NCBI GenBank assembly: GCA_002725175.2 | Contig: PBQX02000066.1 | Coordinates: 1 to 47,637, forward strand | Source: CACKLF01 sp002725175 | GTDB lineage: Bacteria > Pseudomonadota > Alphaproteobacteria > Rhodobacterales > Rhodobacteraceae | Length of the DNA stretch: 47,637 nt | Reading direction: 5' to 3' | Shown here: one piece after another, positions 25,640-33,093 of the stretch | Layout of the letters: the number at the start of each line of letters is the position of its first letter | How positions within the stretch are numbered: position 1 is the stretch's first letter | Translations under genes and position numbers: made by a program | The notes under the pieces: model-generated | Told to the model about the DNA's origin: nothing | Seen by the model: only the letters and a program-made list of their open reading frames with translations | The model's database searches: none

Positions 25640-27724
25640 ATGGAGCAAACTACAACATGTATAGAAGGGGGATATACTGCGAAACAAGTACATAATGACC
25701 CGAAAGTATATACAATATCGAATTTCCTTACCGATGAAGTTTGCACACATTTTATAAATTTGGCTAAAGAAAAAGGTGTTAGTGAAGCATTAGTATCTGA
25801 TAATAAAAAAGGATATGTATCTAGGGGAAGAACTGGAAAAAATTGCTGGATTTCTCATTATACTGACAAAATAACAACAGAAGTTGGTGAAACAATTTCT
25901 AAATTAGTCGGATTACCATTATGCAATGCAGAAGCATTTCAATTAATATATTATGACCTTACTCAAGAATATAAACAACATTATGACTCATGGGATCACA
26001 ATGGAAGTGAAAAATCGCGAAGATGCATGAAATTTGGTGGTCAACGTATGAAGACTGCTTTATGTTATCTAAATACAGTAGCAGAAGGAGGTGGTACTAG
26101 GTTTGTTAGACTAAATAAAACGGTAAATGCTGAAGCAGGAAAATTATTAGTTTTCCACAATACATATGAAGGAACAAATAAAAAACATTTATTATCAGAA
26201 CATGCTGGAATGCCAGTGATTAAAGGAGAGAAATGGGCATTTAATTTATGGTTTCGGGAAGATAGTAGATCGAAAATTGTTTATAATCCACCAGTAAACG
26301 AGTCACGAAGCGCCCAGGCTGCAAAAGTCGAATCAGCAGAAGCAGAATCATTATTCGATAATAAAAATATTCAAAAATTCGATAAAGTTATTAACAACGA
26401 AACAATAACTCATTTGAAAAGTATTTTAACATTTAACTCCGTCGATAACAAATCGTGTTGTTGGGTTCAAAATACAAGACTGCCTCAGTTTGTCAAAACA
26501 ATATCAGAACTAACAAATACAGATATGAATTATTATGATAACATGTGTTTTGTACAATACCCAAGAAGATGGGTTCATGGAAAGCATTATGATGCATTTG
26601 ATAGTAAATCAGCAAATTCATATCTTTTTTCAGAAAAACAAGGGCAAAGAATGAAAACAATTACAGGCTTTTTAACTCCCAACTTAAACTACAATTTCTG
26701 CAATATAAATAAATCATATACATTTGGTTGCGGCTCTTTAATGTTATACAATAACACCCTCGCGCATACAATTGATAGAAATCCTGAATTACTCAAAATA
26801 ATAAGCAATACAACCGATGATGTTGGTTTAATGTTTTATATGTTTATCCGAGAAAGGACAAAAAATTGCAATTTTGTTCCACAACCACGAGCACCAGTCG
26901 CATCAACAATGCCACCGACGCCACCGAAAAAATGCACAAGAGGGGGCAGTTGTGCGAGCGCGCCAGTTCGACCGGACAATTATTTGAAAACATTAAAAGA
27001 AGTTTATGACACATTTGTAAATGGTAATCCTGCTAGAAATGGCAGAAACTCTTTAGTTTTTTCAGGAATATCAACTAGAAGAGGTTGGAATGAAATCGTC
27101 GATACAATAAAGAAAATGTATTCTTTGAGAGATGGAGATAATGGATTATTAAATATGGAAAATCTAAAAGTAGACTACAATTTTAATGAATACAATCCTG
27201 CAATAATTGAAAAAACAGTGAACGATGAAGCAATAAAACTTATTGGAGATTATTATTATGATGGAATTAAAAGTGGATTCTTCGATTTAGGTGACAGACA
27301 ATCAAATAGATATAAATCTAGAAATGACCCGGTGTCACGAATGCTTCAATACGAATTATTACCACTAGTAGAGCATTTTAGTGGGAAAAAATTAAGGCCT
27401 ACTTATACATATTTGTCTTGTTATATTAAAGACTGTGATCTACCTGCTCACACGGACCAAGCTGACTGCGAATATACTTGCAGTTACATACTTAAAAAAC
27501 CTGAAGGAGCAAAATGGCCAATTTATGCTCATAAAATTAAACAACCTCGAAAATTCAAAGGTCGTTATCCCTTTACACCGCCCACAAGTGAAGCGTGGGC
27601 TTGCGACTGTGAAGCTGGTGGAATTATGTGCTTCCAAGGGACTGACCATATTCATTGGCGAGAAAAGCTGGAACATGAGTATTATTACATTGCGCTTCTC
27701 CACTATAGACAATTAGATAGTTAA
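25640..27724 (+). CDS. Triple-domain 2-oxoglutarate/Fe(II) oxygenase (prolyl 4-hydroxylase type)
   Basis: 694 residues in three oxygenase units. Unit 1 (about 20-210): His114-x-Asp116 in HYDSWD, distal His188 and Lys198 in EHAGMPVIKGEKWAF, a good prolyl 4-hydroxylase match. Unit 2 (245-405): His316-x-Asp318 in KHYDAF and His376 in LAHTIDR; the 2-oxoglutarate-binding base is not clear. Unit 3 (445-690): His604-x-Asp606 in PAHTDQAD and a His near 670 in DHIHW. A Pro/Thr linker separates units 2 and 3, partly GC-rich. Each unit keeps the metal triad. Prolyl hydroxylases modify collagen-like or other proteins. The last codons exist in a second version at 29082-29113 (see the mobile element). Confidence 0.88.
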   Translation: MEQTTTCIEGGYTAKQVHNDPKVYTISNFLTDEVCTHFINLAKEKGVSEALVSDNKKGYVSRGRTGKNCWISHYTDKITTEVGETISKLVGLPLCNAEAFQLIYYDLTQEYKQHYDSWDHNGSEKSRRCMKFGGQRMKTALCYLNTVAEGGGTRFVRLNKTVNAEAGKLLVFHNTYEGTNKKHLLSEHAGMPVIKGEKWAFNLWFREDSRSKIVYNPPVNESRSAQAAKVESAEAESLFDNKNIQKFDKVINNETITHLKSILTFNSVDNKSCCWVQNTRLPQFVKTISELTNTDMNYYDNMCFVQYPRRWVHGKHYDAFDSKSANSYLFSEKQGQRMKTITGFLTPNLNYNFCNINKSYTFGCGSLMLYNNTLAHTIDRNPELLKIISNTTDDVGLMFYMFIRERTKNCNFVPQPRAPVASTMPPTPPKKCTRGGSCASAPVRPDNYLKTLKEVYDTFVNGNPARNGRNSLVFSGISTRRGWNEIVDTIKKMYSLRDGDNGLLNMENLKVDYNFNEYNPAIIEKTVNDEAIKLIGDYYYDGIKSGFFDLGDRQSNRYKSRNDPVSRMLQYELLPLVEHFSGKKLRPTYTYLSCYIKDCDLPAHTDQADCEYTCSYILKKPEGAKWPIYAHKIKQPRKFKGRYPFTPPTSEAWACDCEAGGIMCFQGTDHIHWREKLEHEYYYIALLHYRQLDS

Positions 27725-27726
27725 TT
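27693..27726 (+). repeat. Left gene-terminus repeat (functional end of the oxygenase gene)
   Basis: This 34-base stretch encodes LLHYRQLDS and the stop of the oxygenase. It matches 29082-29115 at 29 of 34 positions. The core GACAATTAGATAGTTAATT differs from the right copy by one base. Confidence 0.85.
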
Positions 27727-28995
27727 TTTATAAACTTTATGAAAATATTCTCTAGTCCAAAGTGATGTTCTTTTAGAACCGTTTTTTTGAATTCTTTTCG
27801 GTAATTCATATTTAATGGAATTGGCAACTTCTTCAGGTAAATATACAGTTAAACCTGCTTTTCCTTCTTGATTCATTGTTGAAACATAGTTTTCACTTAT
27901 TAGTTTATGCATTGGAATATCCCAATACCCAAATAGCCTACAAGACTTAATATGGTTTATGGCTTTTTCATAATTTTTTCCATTATATTCTATTTTATAA
28001 TTCTCTCTTTTGAAACTAACATTGTCTAAATCATCAACTTTACACAACAAATGCACTCTTAATATATCAAAATCATTTTCATTATACGGTCCTTTAGTTT
28101 TCTTGCTTTGTAGAGTTGTACCATTATGTTTAGATAAATTTACACAAAATCCAGTGCTTCTCTTTTCAATATTACAAACCTTTTCTTGAATTCTTAAAAT
28201 TCTTGAACCATTTAAATCAATATAATCTACACAAGAATTTTCAATTTCATTTAAATCTCTTATTACAGATTCAATAGGCAGATTTTTATGAGATTTATAT
28301 AAACGATTTGCATAATCTTCTAGAAACGTACTAGTGTCTAATTGTAAATTATAATAATCAAGATTATGTGTTTCATATTTTTCCAAATAACTTGTTAAAA
28401 ATGCTTCTAAATTGTTAATGTTTTCTTTTTCATCATAACATAGCGCAGTTTTGAAATAAGGTTTTTGGCATTCGCATAATGTTTTTCCATATTTTAACAA
28501 ATCTTCTCCATGAAAGAACCAAATTTTTAATGGTTGTAAACAAATACAAATCAAAAGAGAATTTGGATAATGGTTAATTTTATTAAATTGTGCTCTTAAT
28601 CTACGATTGGATCCATTTGTAAATTGCTTAGAACAAGATTTAATTTGGATTGGAAAATATAAATTATTTGTACAACTATTTTTCCTTTGAATAGCAATAT
28701 CATTATGAGCTGCGTCGCGTATAAGTTTAATATTCCAATTATTTTCTAATAATTTTACTAATTTTCGAATCGCTTCGCTTTCACAATCGTAATTATTACC
28801 GCTTCTTAATAAACATTCTTCTCTTCTTTGTTTTTTTGTTTTGCTTTCTTTTTCCTTTTTTTTCCTTTCTTCGTTTTTTGCTTTATTTTCATTTGCACAT
28901 TTTATTGCTTCTTGTTTATTATCAAAGTATTTGCGCTTTTCTATTCGGTTTTCTCGCCATTCGGCTACCCATCTATTCCCGTATTTCCAAACCAT
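27721..28995 (-). CDS. AP2-like DNA-binding domain plus PD-(D/E)XK-like nuclease
   Basis: 424 residues. Residues 1-45 are AP2/integrase-like (YGNRWVAEWRENRIEKRKYFDNK), followed by a Lys/Glu-rich helix. Around 75-125 the sequence SEAIRKLVKLL...AAHNDIAIQ...YFPIQIKSCS fits a PD-(D/E)XK nuclease: Asp before the central strand and Gln-x-Lys for Glu-x-Lys. A later part (about 255-310, DYIDLNGSRILRIQEKV...FDILRVHLLCK) may be a second related fold. The last 60 residues are basic and may bind DNA. AP2 domains are common in homing-type endonucleases. The stop overlaps the oxygenase stop by 4 bases and lies inside the left terminus repeat. Confidence 0.75.
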   Translation of the reverse strand: MVWKYGNRWVAEWRENRIEKRKYFDNKQEAIKCANENKAKNEERKKKEKESKTKKQRREECLLRSGNNYDCESEAIRKLVKLLENNWNIKLIRDAAHNDIAIQRKNSCTNNLYFPIQIKSCSKQFTNGSNRRLRAQFNKINHYPNSLLICICLQPLKIWFFHGEDLLKYGKTLCECQKPYFKTALCYDEKENINNLEAFLTSYLEKYETHNLDYYNLQLDTSTFLEDYANRLYKSHKNLPIESVIRDLNEIENSCVDYIDLNGSRILRIQEKVCNIEKRSTGFCVNLSKHNGTTLQSKKTKGPYNENDFDILRVHLLCKVDDLDNVSFKRENYKIEYNGKNYEKAINHIKSCRLFGYWDIPMHKLISENYVSTMNQEGKAGLTVYLPEEVANSIKYELPKRIQKNGSKRTSLWTREYFHKVYKN

Positions 28996-29081
28996 TTTAA
29001 TTTTTTATAATTATTTAGCATTCATTTTTTTTTATTTTTTATATAAAGATTTTTATCTATTTCTTTCTTAGCTGAGAAAAT

Positions 29082-29115
29082 CGCTTTTGCATTATCGACA
29101 ATTAGATAATTAATT
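29082..29115 (+). repeat. Right gene-terminus repeat (displaced end of an oxygenase gene)
   Basis: On the plus strand it reads LLHYRQLDN and a stop, in no open gene: an in-frame stop (TAG 29069-29071) lies just upstream. Compared with 27693-27726, CTC is TTG, CAC is CAT, AGA is CGA (all synonymous) and AGT is AAT. It overlaps the last codons of the minus-strand gene at 29110. Confidence 0.8.
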
Positions 29116-30060
29116 CGCGTAAGGATCCATTGCATCAGGACTCCAGATTCTTGAATCCATATTAGTGTTAAAAAATGATTCTTTAGGAATTCCATTATAA
29201 GCAGAATGTCTTCTTTCTCCTGGAGACAAACTATTATTTTGCTCGCGATTAACAAATTCTTCTAGTTTTGAACGAACGCTTTCTCGCCAAGCAGCTTTTT
29301 TTCCTTCACCATCATTCTCAAATTCCAATGGTAAACTATAGTAGACGCTGCGTAACTCTACAATGTCAAGGCCAACTGGCGAATATTTGTTTTTAAATTC
29401 AACAATTGACAACTTTTTAACCATTTGCGACGGCATTCGAATTAACCAAATTATTTTCTTTGACCATATACGTTTTGCTAAAATGTTTGCGAGCGAAGGA
29501 TCGCCTAGTTTTGAAGTGAGAGTTTGTTTTAATTCAGTTAAAGTGGTTTTATTTATATTCTCTGGAACTATGCCGCGCATTTCTTTTAATGCATTTTCAT
29601 TAGCGTTTTTTTGCGACGTTTCCCACGCGGCCCGCTGCGCCATTAGTCTTTCTTTGTATTCCGGGTGAGATTTCAATACTAAATCCAATCTATCAATTTC
29701 TTCACAATCGTCGTCACCATCACGCATGCATTTTAGCATTGCTTCTCGAATGTCCTCTTCGATTTCTTCAAGTGTTTTCGTTGAGTCGTCGGTGGACATA
29801 TCGCTTCTTAGATTAATTGCAGTATTTTCTAATTCAGATAATTTTTTCATCAATTCGTCAGCTCTCTTCTTTTCTTGCTGCCCGAAACGCTTTGACAATT
29901 CTAATTCGCTTTTACAATCTCTCAATTCGCTTCTTGGCGACGGTGGTGGCGGTGGCGGTGGTTGCGCTCGCTCTTGAAGCGTAATGAGTAACGCGGCTGG
30001 AATTGCACCTGCTTTTTTAGATCTTCTAGTTTTTTTATGTTTCAATATCTTCCTCTTCAT
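29110..30060 (-). CDS. Paralogous virus protein family A, member 1
   Basis: 316 residues. Starts with a basic stretch (MKRKILKHKKTRRSKKAG), then a Pro run (GC-rich islet 29930-29990), a Glu/Lys-rich coiled coil (about 45-145), and a C-terminal domain (about 185-300). That domain matches the protein at 43980-44936 by eye: LAxRIxxxxxxWLxRM...VEFKNKYSPVGLDIVELRSVYYSLPxxFxND...RxSAY. No known family is recognised. The conserved Trp, Arg and Leu-Asp pattern suggests a real folded domain. Its role is unknown; the basic start suggests binding to nucleic acid or a virion component. Confidence 0.75.
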   Translation of the reverse strand: MKRKILKHKKTRRSKKAGAIPAALLITLQERAQPPPPPPPSPRSELRDCKSELELSKRFGQQEKKRADELMKKLSELENTAINLRSDMSTDDSTKTLEEIEEDIREAMLKCMRDGDDDCEEIDRLDLVLKSHPEYKERLMAQRAAWETSQKNANENALKEMRGIVPENINKTTLTELKQTLTSKLGDPSLANILAKRIWSKKIIWLIRMPSQMVKKLSIVEFKNKYSPVGLDIVELRSVYYSLPLEFENDGEGKKAAWRESVRSKLEEFVNREQNNSLSPGERRHSAYNGIPKESFFNTNMDSRIWSPDAMDPYAN

Positions 30061-30084
30061 TATTCAATAAAAATATATTAAATA

Positions 30085-30330
30085 TTACTTTGAATTAGTC
30101 AATCTGATCCAACATTGGCGTTTCTTGTTTATTGGTAAATAACCTTCTATATTTTTATGAATTTCTGGAAATTTAATATTAATCGTAACATCCGAATCAT
30201 TATTTATATATTCTTTCAATTGTTCTAACAGGTCTTTGATTGGTTGATATATTGTCGTCAGTTTCAATTCAGATAATTTTTCTATTATTTCTCGAACTTC
30301 CTTTTGTTTTTCAAGTTTATTTCTATTCAT
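30085..30330 (-). CDS. Small unrecognised protein
   Basis: 81 residues, helical in the first half (KEVREIIEKLSELKL...LLEQLKEYINN), then a short beta-rich end (VTINIKFPEIHK, RQCWIRLTNSK). It starts with a good ATG, lies 24 bases upstream of the family A gene on the same strand and has no competing frame. Function unknown. Confidence 0.5.
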   Translation of the reverse strand: MNRNKLEKQKEVREIIEKLSELKLTTIYQPIKDLLEQLKEYINNDSDVTINIKFPEIHKNIEGYLPINKKRQCWIRLTNSK

Positions 30331-30425
30331 TTTTAATATTGTTAATTTATCTTGAAGTTATATATTTTAGTTTTAATTACACATTATTTTGATATCAGTC
30401 TTTACTGATTATACAAGAGATTTTT

Positions 30426-31214
30426 ATGATAAAAAAAAATTCTGTAATAATATGTGGTCGTCAGCACATTGTAGCATATGAAAATATATTAAATATAATA
30501 AATTTTTTAGAAGCTGATGTTTTTCTTGTTTATGAGAATGATTCTTGCAATTATTCGAAATTAGCAATAGCCAGTCTTAAAGTGGTAAATGATAAAAAAT
30601 TATTACCAACAGAAAATCAATTCAAAAAAATCAAAAAAGGTTGGAATTTGATGGAAAAATATGAAAAAAAACATAATTTTGAATATTTTGCCGTCTATCG
30701 GCTGAGGCCCGATATTATCTATGCATTTCATGAAAATAATTATCACGATCTTTTAATTGGAAATGCATATTTGAATAGCGATTTCCTATTTTATGGTTTG
30801 CGAAAAGAAATTTTTAATTGCTTCAATTTACTAGAAAATTGGAATTCTTTAGTTAAAGAAAAACAACAATATTTTTATGAAGTTAATGATTTGTTTGAAA
30901 CTATATTAGTTAATACAGATAACTGTTTTGACAGTGGTAAATGGAAATTTGTTAATAAATTACTTGCTATTCCAATAGCAAGTAATAACAATAAAATCGT
31001 TTTTAATAAAAATACCTTTTTACATTTTTGCAAAAAATACAAAAATAAAAAAATATCCGAAATATTGACGAATAGTAATTATTCTTTATCTTTTTGGAAC
31101 AATTATGATAAATTAAATAAATTCCCGTGTGAATTATCAATTTTATTAGTTCTATTAAATAGAAAAATTATACCAAATCATTCTAATTTTATTGAAGTTT
31201 TGAGAAAATGTTAA
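30426..31214 (+). CDS. Possible glycosyltransferase
   Basis: 262 residues. The N-terminus (NSVIICGRQHI...ADVFLVYEND) looks like an alternating beta/alpha start, and FAVYRLRPDIIYAF near 95 recalls the RxRPD motif found in some uncharacterised eukaryotic and viral glycosyltransferases. A later part is rich in Asn and aromatic residues. There is no membrane segment. It sits just before an SDR and a fucosyltransferase, which fits a glycan role. The assignment rests on one motif and is weak. Confidence 0.55.
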   Translation: MIKKNSVIICGRQHIVAYENILNIINFLEADVFLVYENDSCNYSKLAIASLKVVNDKKLLPTENQFKKIKKGWNLMEKYEKKHNFEYFAVYRLRPDIIYAFHENNYHDLLIGNAYLNSDFLFYGLRKEIFNCFNLLENWNSLVKEKQQYFYEVNDLFETILVNTDNCFDSGKWKFVNKLLAIPIASNNNKIVFNKNTFLHFCKKYKNKKISEILTNSNYSLSFWNNYDKLNKFPCELSILLVLLNRKIIPNHSNFIEVLRKC

Positions 31215-31257
31215 ATCAAAATATAAGAATAATCCAATAATTTTTATAAATATTATT

Positions 31258-32187
31258 ATGCCAAAAGAAAACTTGAAGACACGGGTAGTGCTAATCAGTG
31301 GTTCATCGGGAGGCGGATTATCAAATTCTATTACTAAAGCATTATTGTCTAATGAAAAGTATATTGTGTATTCTTTAGTTCGTAATATCGAGAAGGCCCA
31401 GAATATATATAAGAACGAGAATAGACAACCAATCTTCGTAAAACACAATCTAAAAGATAAATATACTGAAGTAGAAAAACTAGTTCATACAATCATGTCA
31501 AAGCATGGTTCGATTGACATTCTTATTAATTCCGCCGGAACTGGAAGAAATTGGCCATTGGAATGTGAATCTGAAGATACAATTCAAGAAACATTCGATA
31601 TTAACACACTTGGTCCAATTAAATTATGTAAAGCAGTTCTTCCAGGAATGAAAAATAACAAATCCGGACAAATCATTAATATAACTAGTATAGGCGGTCT
31701 AGTTCCTGATGAGATGACAGAAATTTATAATGCCACAAAATATGCTTTGACAGGATTTTCAGAATCATTACAGTTAACTTGCAGACATTTTGGAATAAAA
31801 GTAACGGTTGTTACTCCTGGTCCAATGGATACACCATCACTTTGGTCTTCTTTAATTAAAGACTATCCAAAAGAAGCATGCGATATTAAAACACAAGAAT
31901 TAATAGATAATAAATTTAATGTAATGAGTAGTTCGAATCTTAAATTTGTTAAACCAGATTTTGCGGCGAATCTAATAATGGAAAATGTAATTAATAATCC
32001 AGAACCAGACTTATTTTATGTTATGAACTTTGGTTATTGCAAAGACAAACTGGATTCCAAATATAAAGATTTAAAGTCATATAGTTTACCATTCTCCGAC
32101 CGCCGCCATGCGCTGCTGTGGGGCGAAGCAGCTTTAGCTACCCTAGCCAGCCCAGCCGTCGGCGCGTCGCCATTCTCCAGGATATAA
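31258..32187 (+). CDS. Short-chain dehydrogenase/reductase
   Basis: 309 residues. The Rossmann start is VVLISGSSGGGLSNSI (Gly-rich loop), followed by INSAGTG (NAG-like motif near 95), the catalytic Ser in INITSIGG and YNATK (Tyr-x3-Lys), then VTPGPMDTP. It is an NAD(P)-dependent oxidoreductase, probably NADP-linked; the substrate is unknown. The last 30 residues (DRRHALLWGEAALATLASPAVG...) come from a GC-rich islet and overlap the convergent fucosyltransferase gene by 45 bases. The original end may have been shorter. Confidence 0.9.
   Translation: MPKENLKTRVVLISGSSGGGLSNSITKALLSNEKYIVYSLVRNIEKAQNIYKNENRQPIFVKHNLKDKYTEVEKLVHTIMSKHGSIDILINSAGTGRNWPLECESEDTIQETFDINTLGPIKLCKAVLPGMKNNKSGQIINITSIGGLVPDEMTEIYNATKYALTGFSESLQLTCRHFGIKVTVVTPGPMDTPSLWSSLIKDYPKEACDIKTQELIDNKFNVMSSSNLKFVKPDFAANLIMENVINNPEPDLFYVMNFGYCKDKLDSKYKDLKSYSLPFSDRRHALLWGEAALATLASPAVGASPFSRI
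32098..32175. other. GC-rich islet at a convergent gene end
   Basis: About 78 bases rich in G, C and CpG supply the C-terminal codons of both the SDR (plus) and the GT11 enzyme (minus). The flanks are AT-rich. Both extra tails are Ala/Arg/Gly-rich and do not match the enzyme families. Confidence 0.55.
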
Positions 32188-33012
32188 ATCTTCTTTACAG
32201 ATTGCACCTCGGGCATTCGCAAATTTCTCAGTCGTTTCAGGAAGTTCAATTCCAATCCATTTACCTGGTTTGCAATTAGGAAGTTTGTCTTTATCTTTCC
32301 ATGGACCTACCGGCTGCCATCCTACAGTGTTAACTTTACAATAATAAACATTGGAATAAAAAGATAAATATCCAATAATTCCTGAATATGTTCCATGTGA
32401 TAATACAACATTCTTACATGTAGAAGCAAATTGAATTGTTTCAATTTCATTTTTTATCAATATTTCAGAATTTTCATATTTATTTTTTATTTCTTTTACA
32501 ATAGGATCATTTGGTGAATCTGACGCAATGTATAATTTATCAAAATTTAAGTCATCTAATACTTTGCAAAAATATAATACACCAGGATTCCAGCTACGAA
32601 CATCACCTAAACGAACATGAATACAACAGTCATTATTGTTATTATATCTATCTTTGTATGGATTTTTGTTTATAATTGATTTTTTTGATTCATCTGATCT
32701 AATATTTTCAAAAATTAAATCTGAACATGATTTTCGCTGAAAACACGATTTTCCCTTCACGTTTAGAGAACCTATTTTTTCATTACTATTATAAATTTGT
32801 AACATTGTATCGTCATCTAATGATTTGCAAACACCTTCCTTTTTAGTGTCCGAAGAATATAATATTATTCCTAGATCTCTTATTGACTTGTAGCGATTCA
32901 AAATATAGTTAACGTGTAAATTATGTTTTTTTGCTAGTATAGATACTGAAAATAATCGAAATATTTGATTACATAATCTACCGCCATATTCTCCTACTTT
33001 CGTTGTAGACAT
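32143..33012 (-). CDS. Family 11 (alpha-1,2-fucosyltransferase-like) glycosyltransferase
   Basis: 289 residues. It begins with KVGEYGGRLCNQIFRLFSVSILAKKH, the GDP-fucose enzyme start (GGxxNQxF), and has CIHVRLGDVRSW near 140, the HxRxGD motif shared by alpha-1,2- and alpha-1,6-fucosyltransferases, then LYIASDSPND and VVLSHGTYSGIIGYLS. The enzyme would transfer fucose from GDP-fucose to a sugar. The C-terminal residues AGRARG-like tail (GEWRRADGWAG) come from the GC-rich islet. With the O-fucosyltransferase-like gene at 23736 it suggests fucosylated viral glycans. Confidence 0.8.
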   Translation of the reverse strand: MSTTKVGEYGGRLCNQIFRLFSVSILAKKHNLHVNYILNRYKSIRDLGIILYSSDTKKEGVCKSLDDDTMLQIYNSNEKIGSLNVKGKSCFQRKSCSDLIFENIRSDESKKSIINKNPYKDRYNNNNDCCIHVRLGDVRSWNPGVLYFCKVLDDLNFDKLYIASDSPNDPIVKEIKNKYENSEILIKNEIETIQFASTCKNVVLSHGTYSGIIGYLSFYSNVYYCKVNTVGWQPVGPWKDKDKLPNCKPGKWIGIELPETTEKFANARGAICKEDLYPGEWRRADGWAG

Positions 33013-33048
33013 TGTTTAGAATTTAAAAAATAAAATCATGATATCTAA

Positions 33049-33070
33049 AAATTTAATACCTAATAAATTT
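33049..33070 (-). terminator. 7-bp hairpin after the isocitrate lyase gene
   Basis: AAATTTA and TAAATTT are separated by 8 bases, 24 bases beyond the isocitrate lyase stop. It is AT-only, so a modest call. Confidence 0.4.
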
Positions 33071-33093
33071 AAATTCATTTAAACTGGATTGGC

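Larger units (their letters stand above)
27693..29115 (-). mobile_element. Candidate nuclease element inserted at the 3' end of the oxygenase gene
   Basis: The AP2-nuclease gene and its 5' flank lie exactly between two copies of the oxygenase gene terminus. Removing the stretch between the copies would restore a convergent pair of genes (oxygenase and the gene at 29110-30060) with a 4-base TTAA stop overlap, the same junction seen at 41213-41216 and 46426-46429. A second nuclease copy with the same upstream sequence is at the left edge. Insertion of a mobile gene is therefore likely. The mechanism is inferred. Confidence 0.7.

Noticed and set aside
29022..29255. Short minus-strand frame at the right end of the nuclease element
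   Set aside because: It overlaps the real gene at 29110-30060 in another frame and crosses the terminus repeat.
31155..31448. 97-codon minus-strand frame
   Set aside because: It lies across the end of one gene and the well-supported start of the SDR; no motif is seen.
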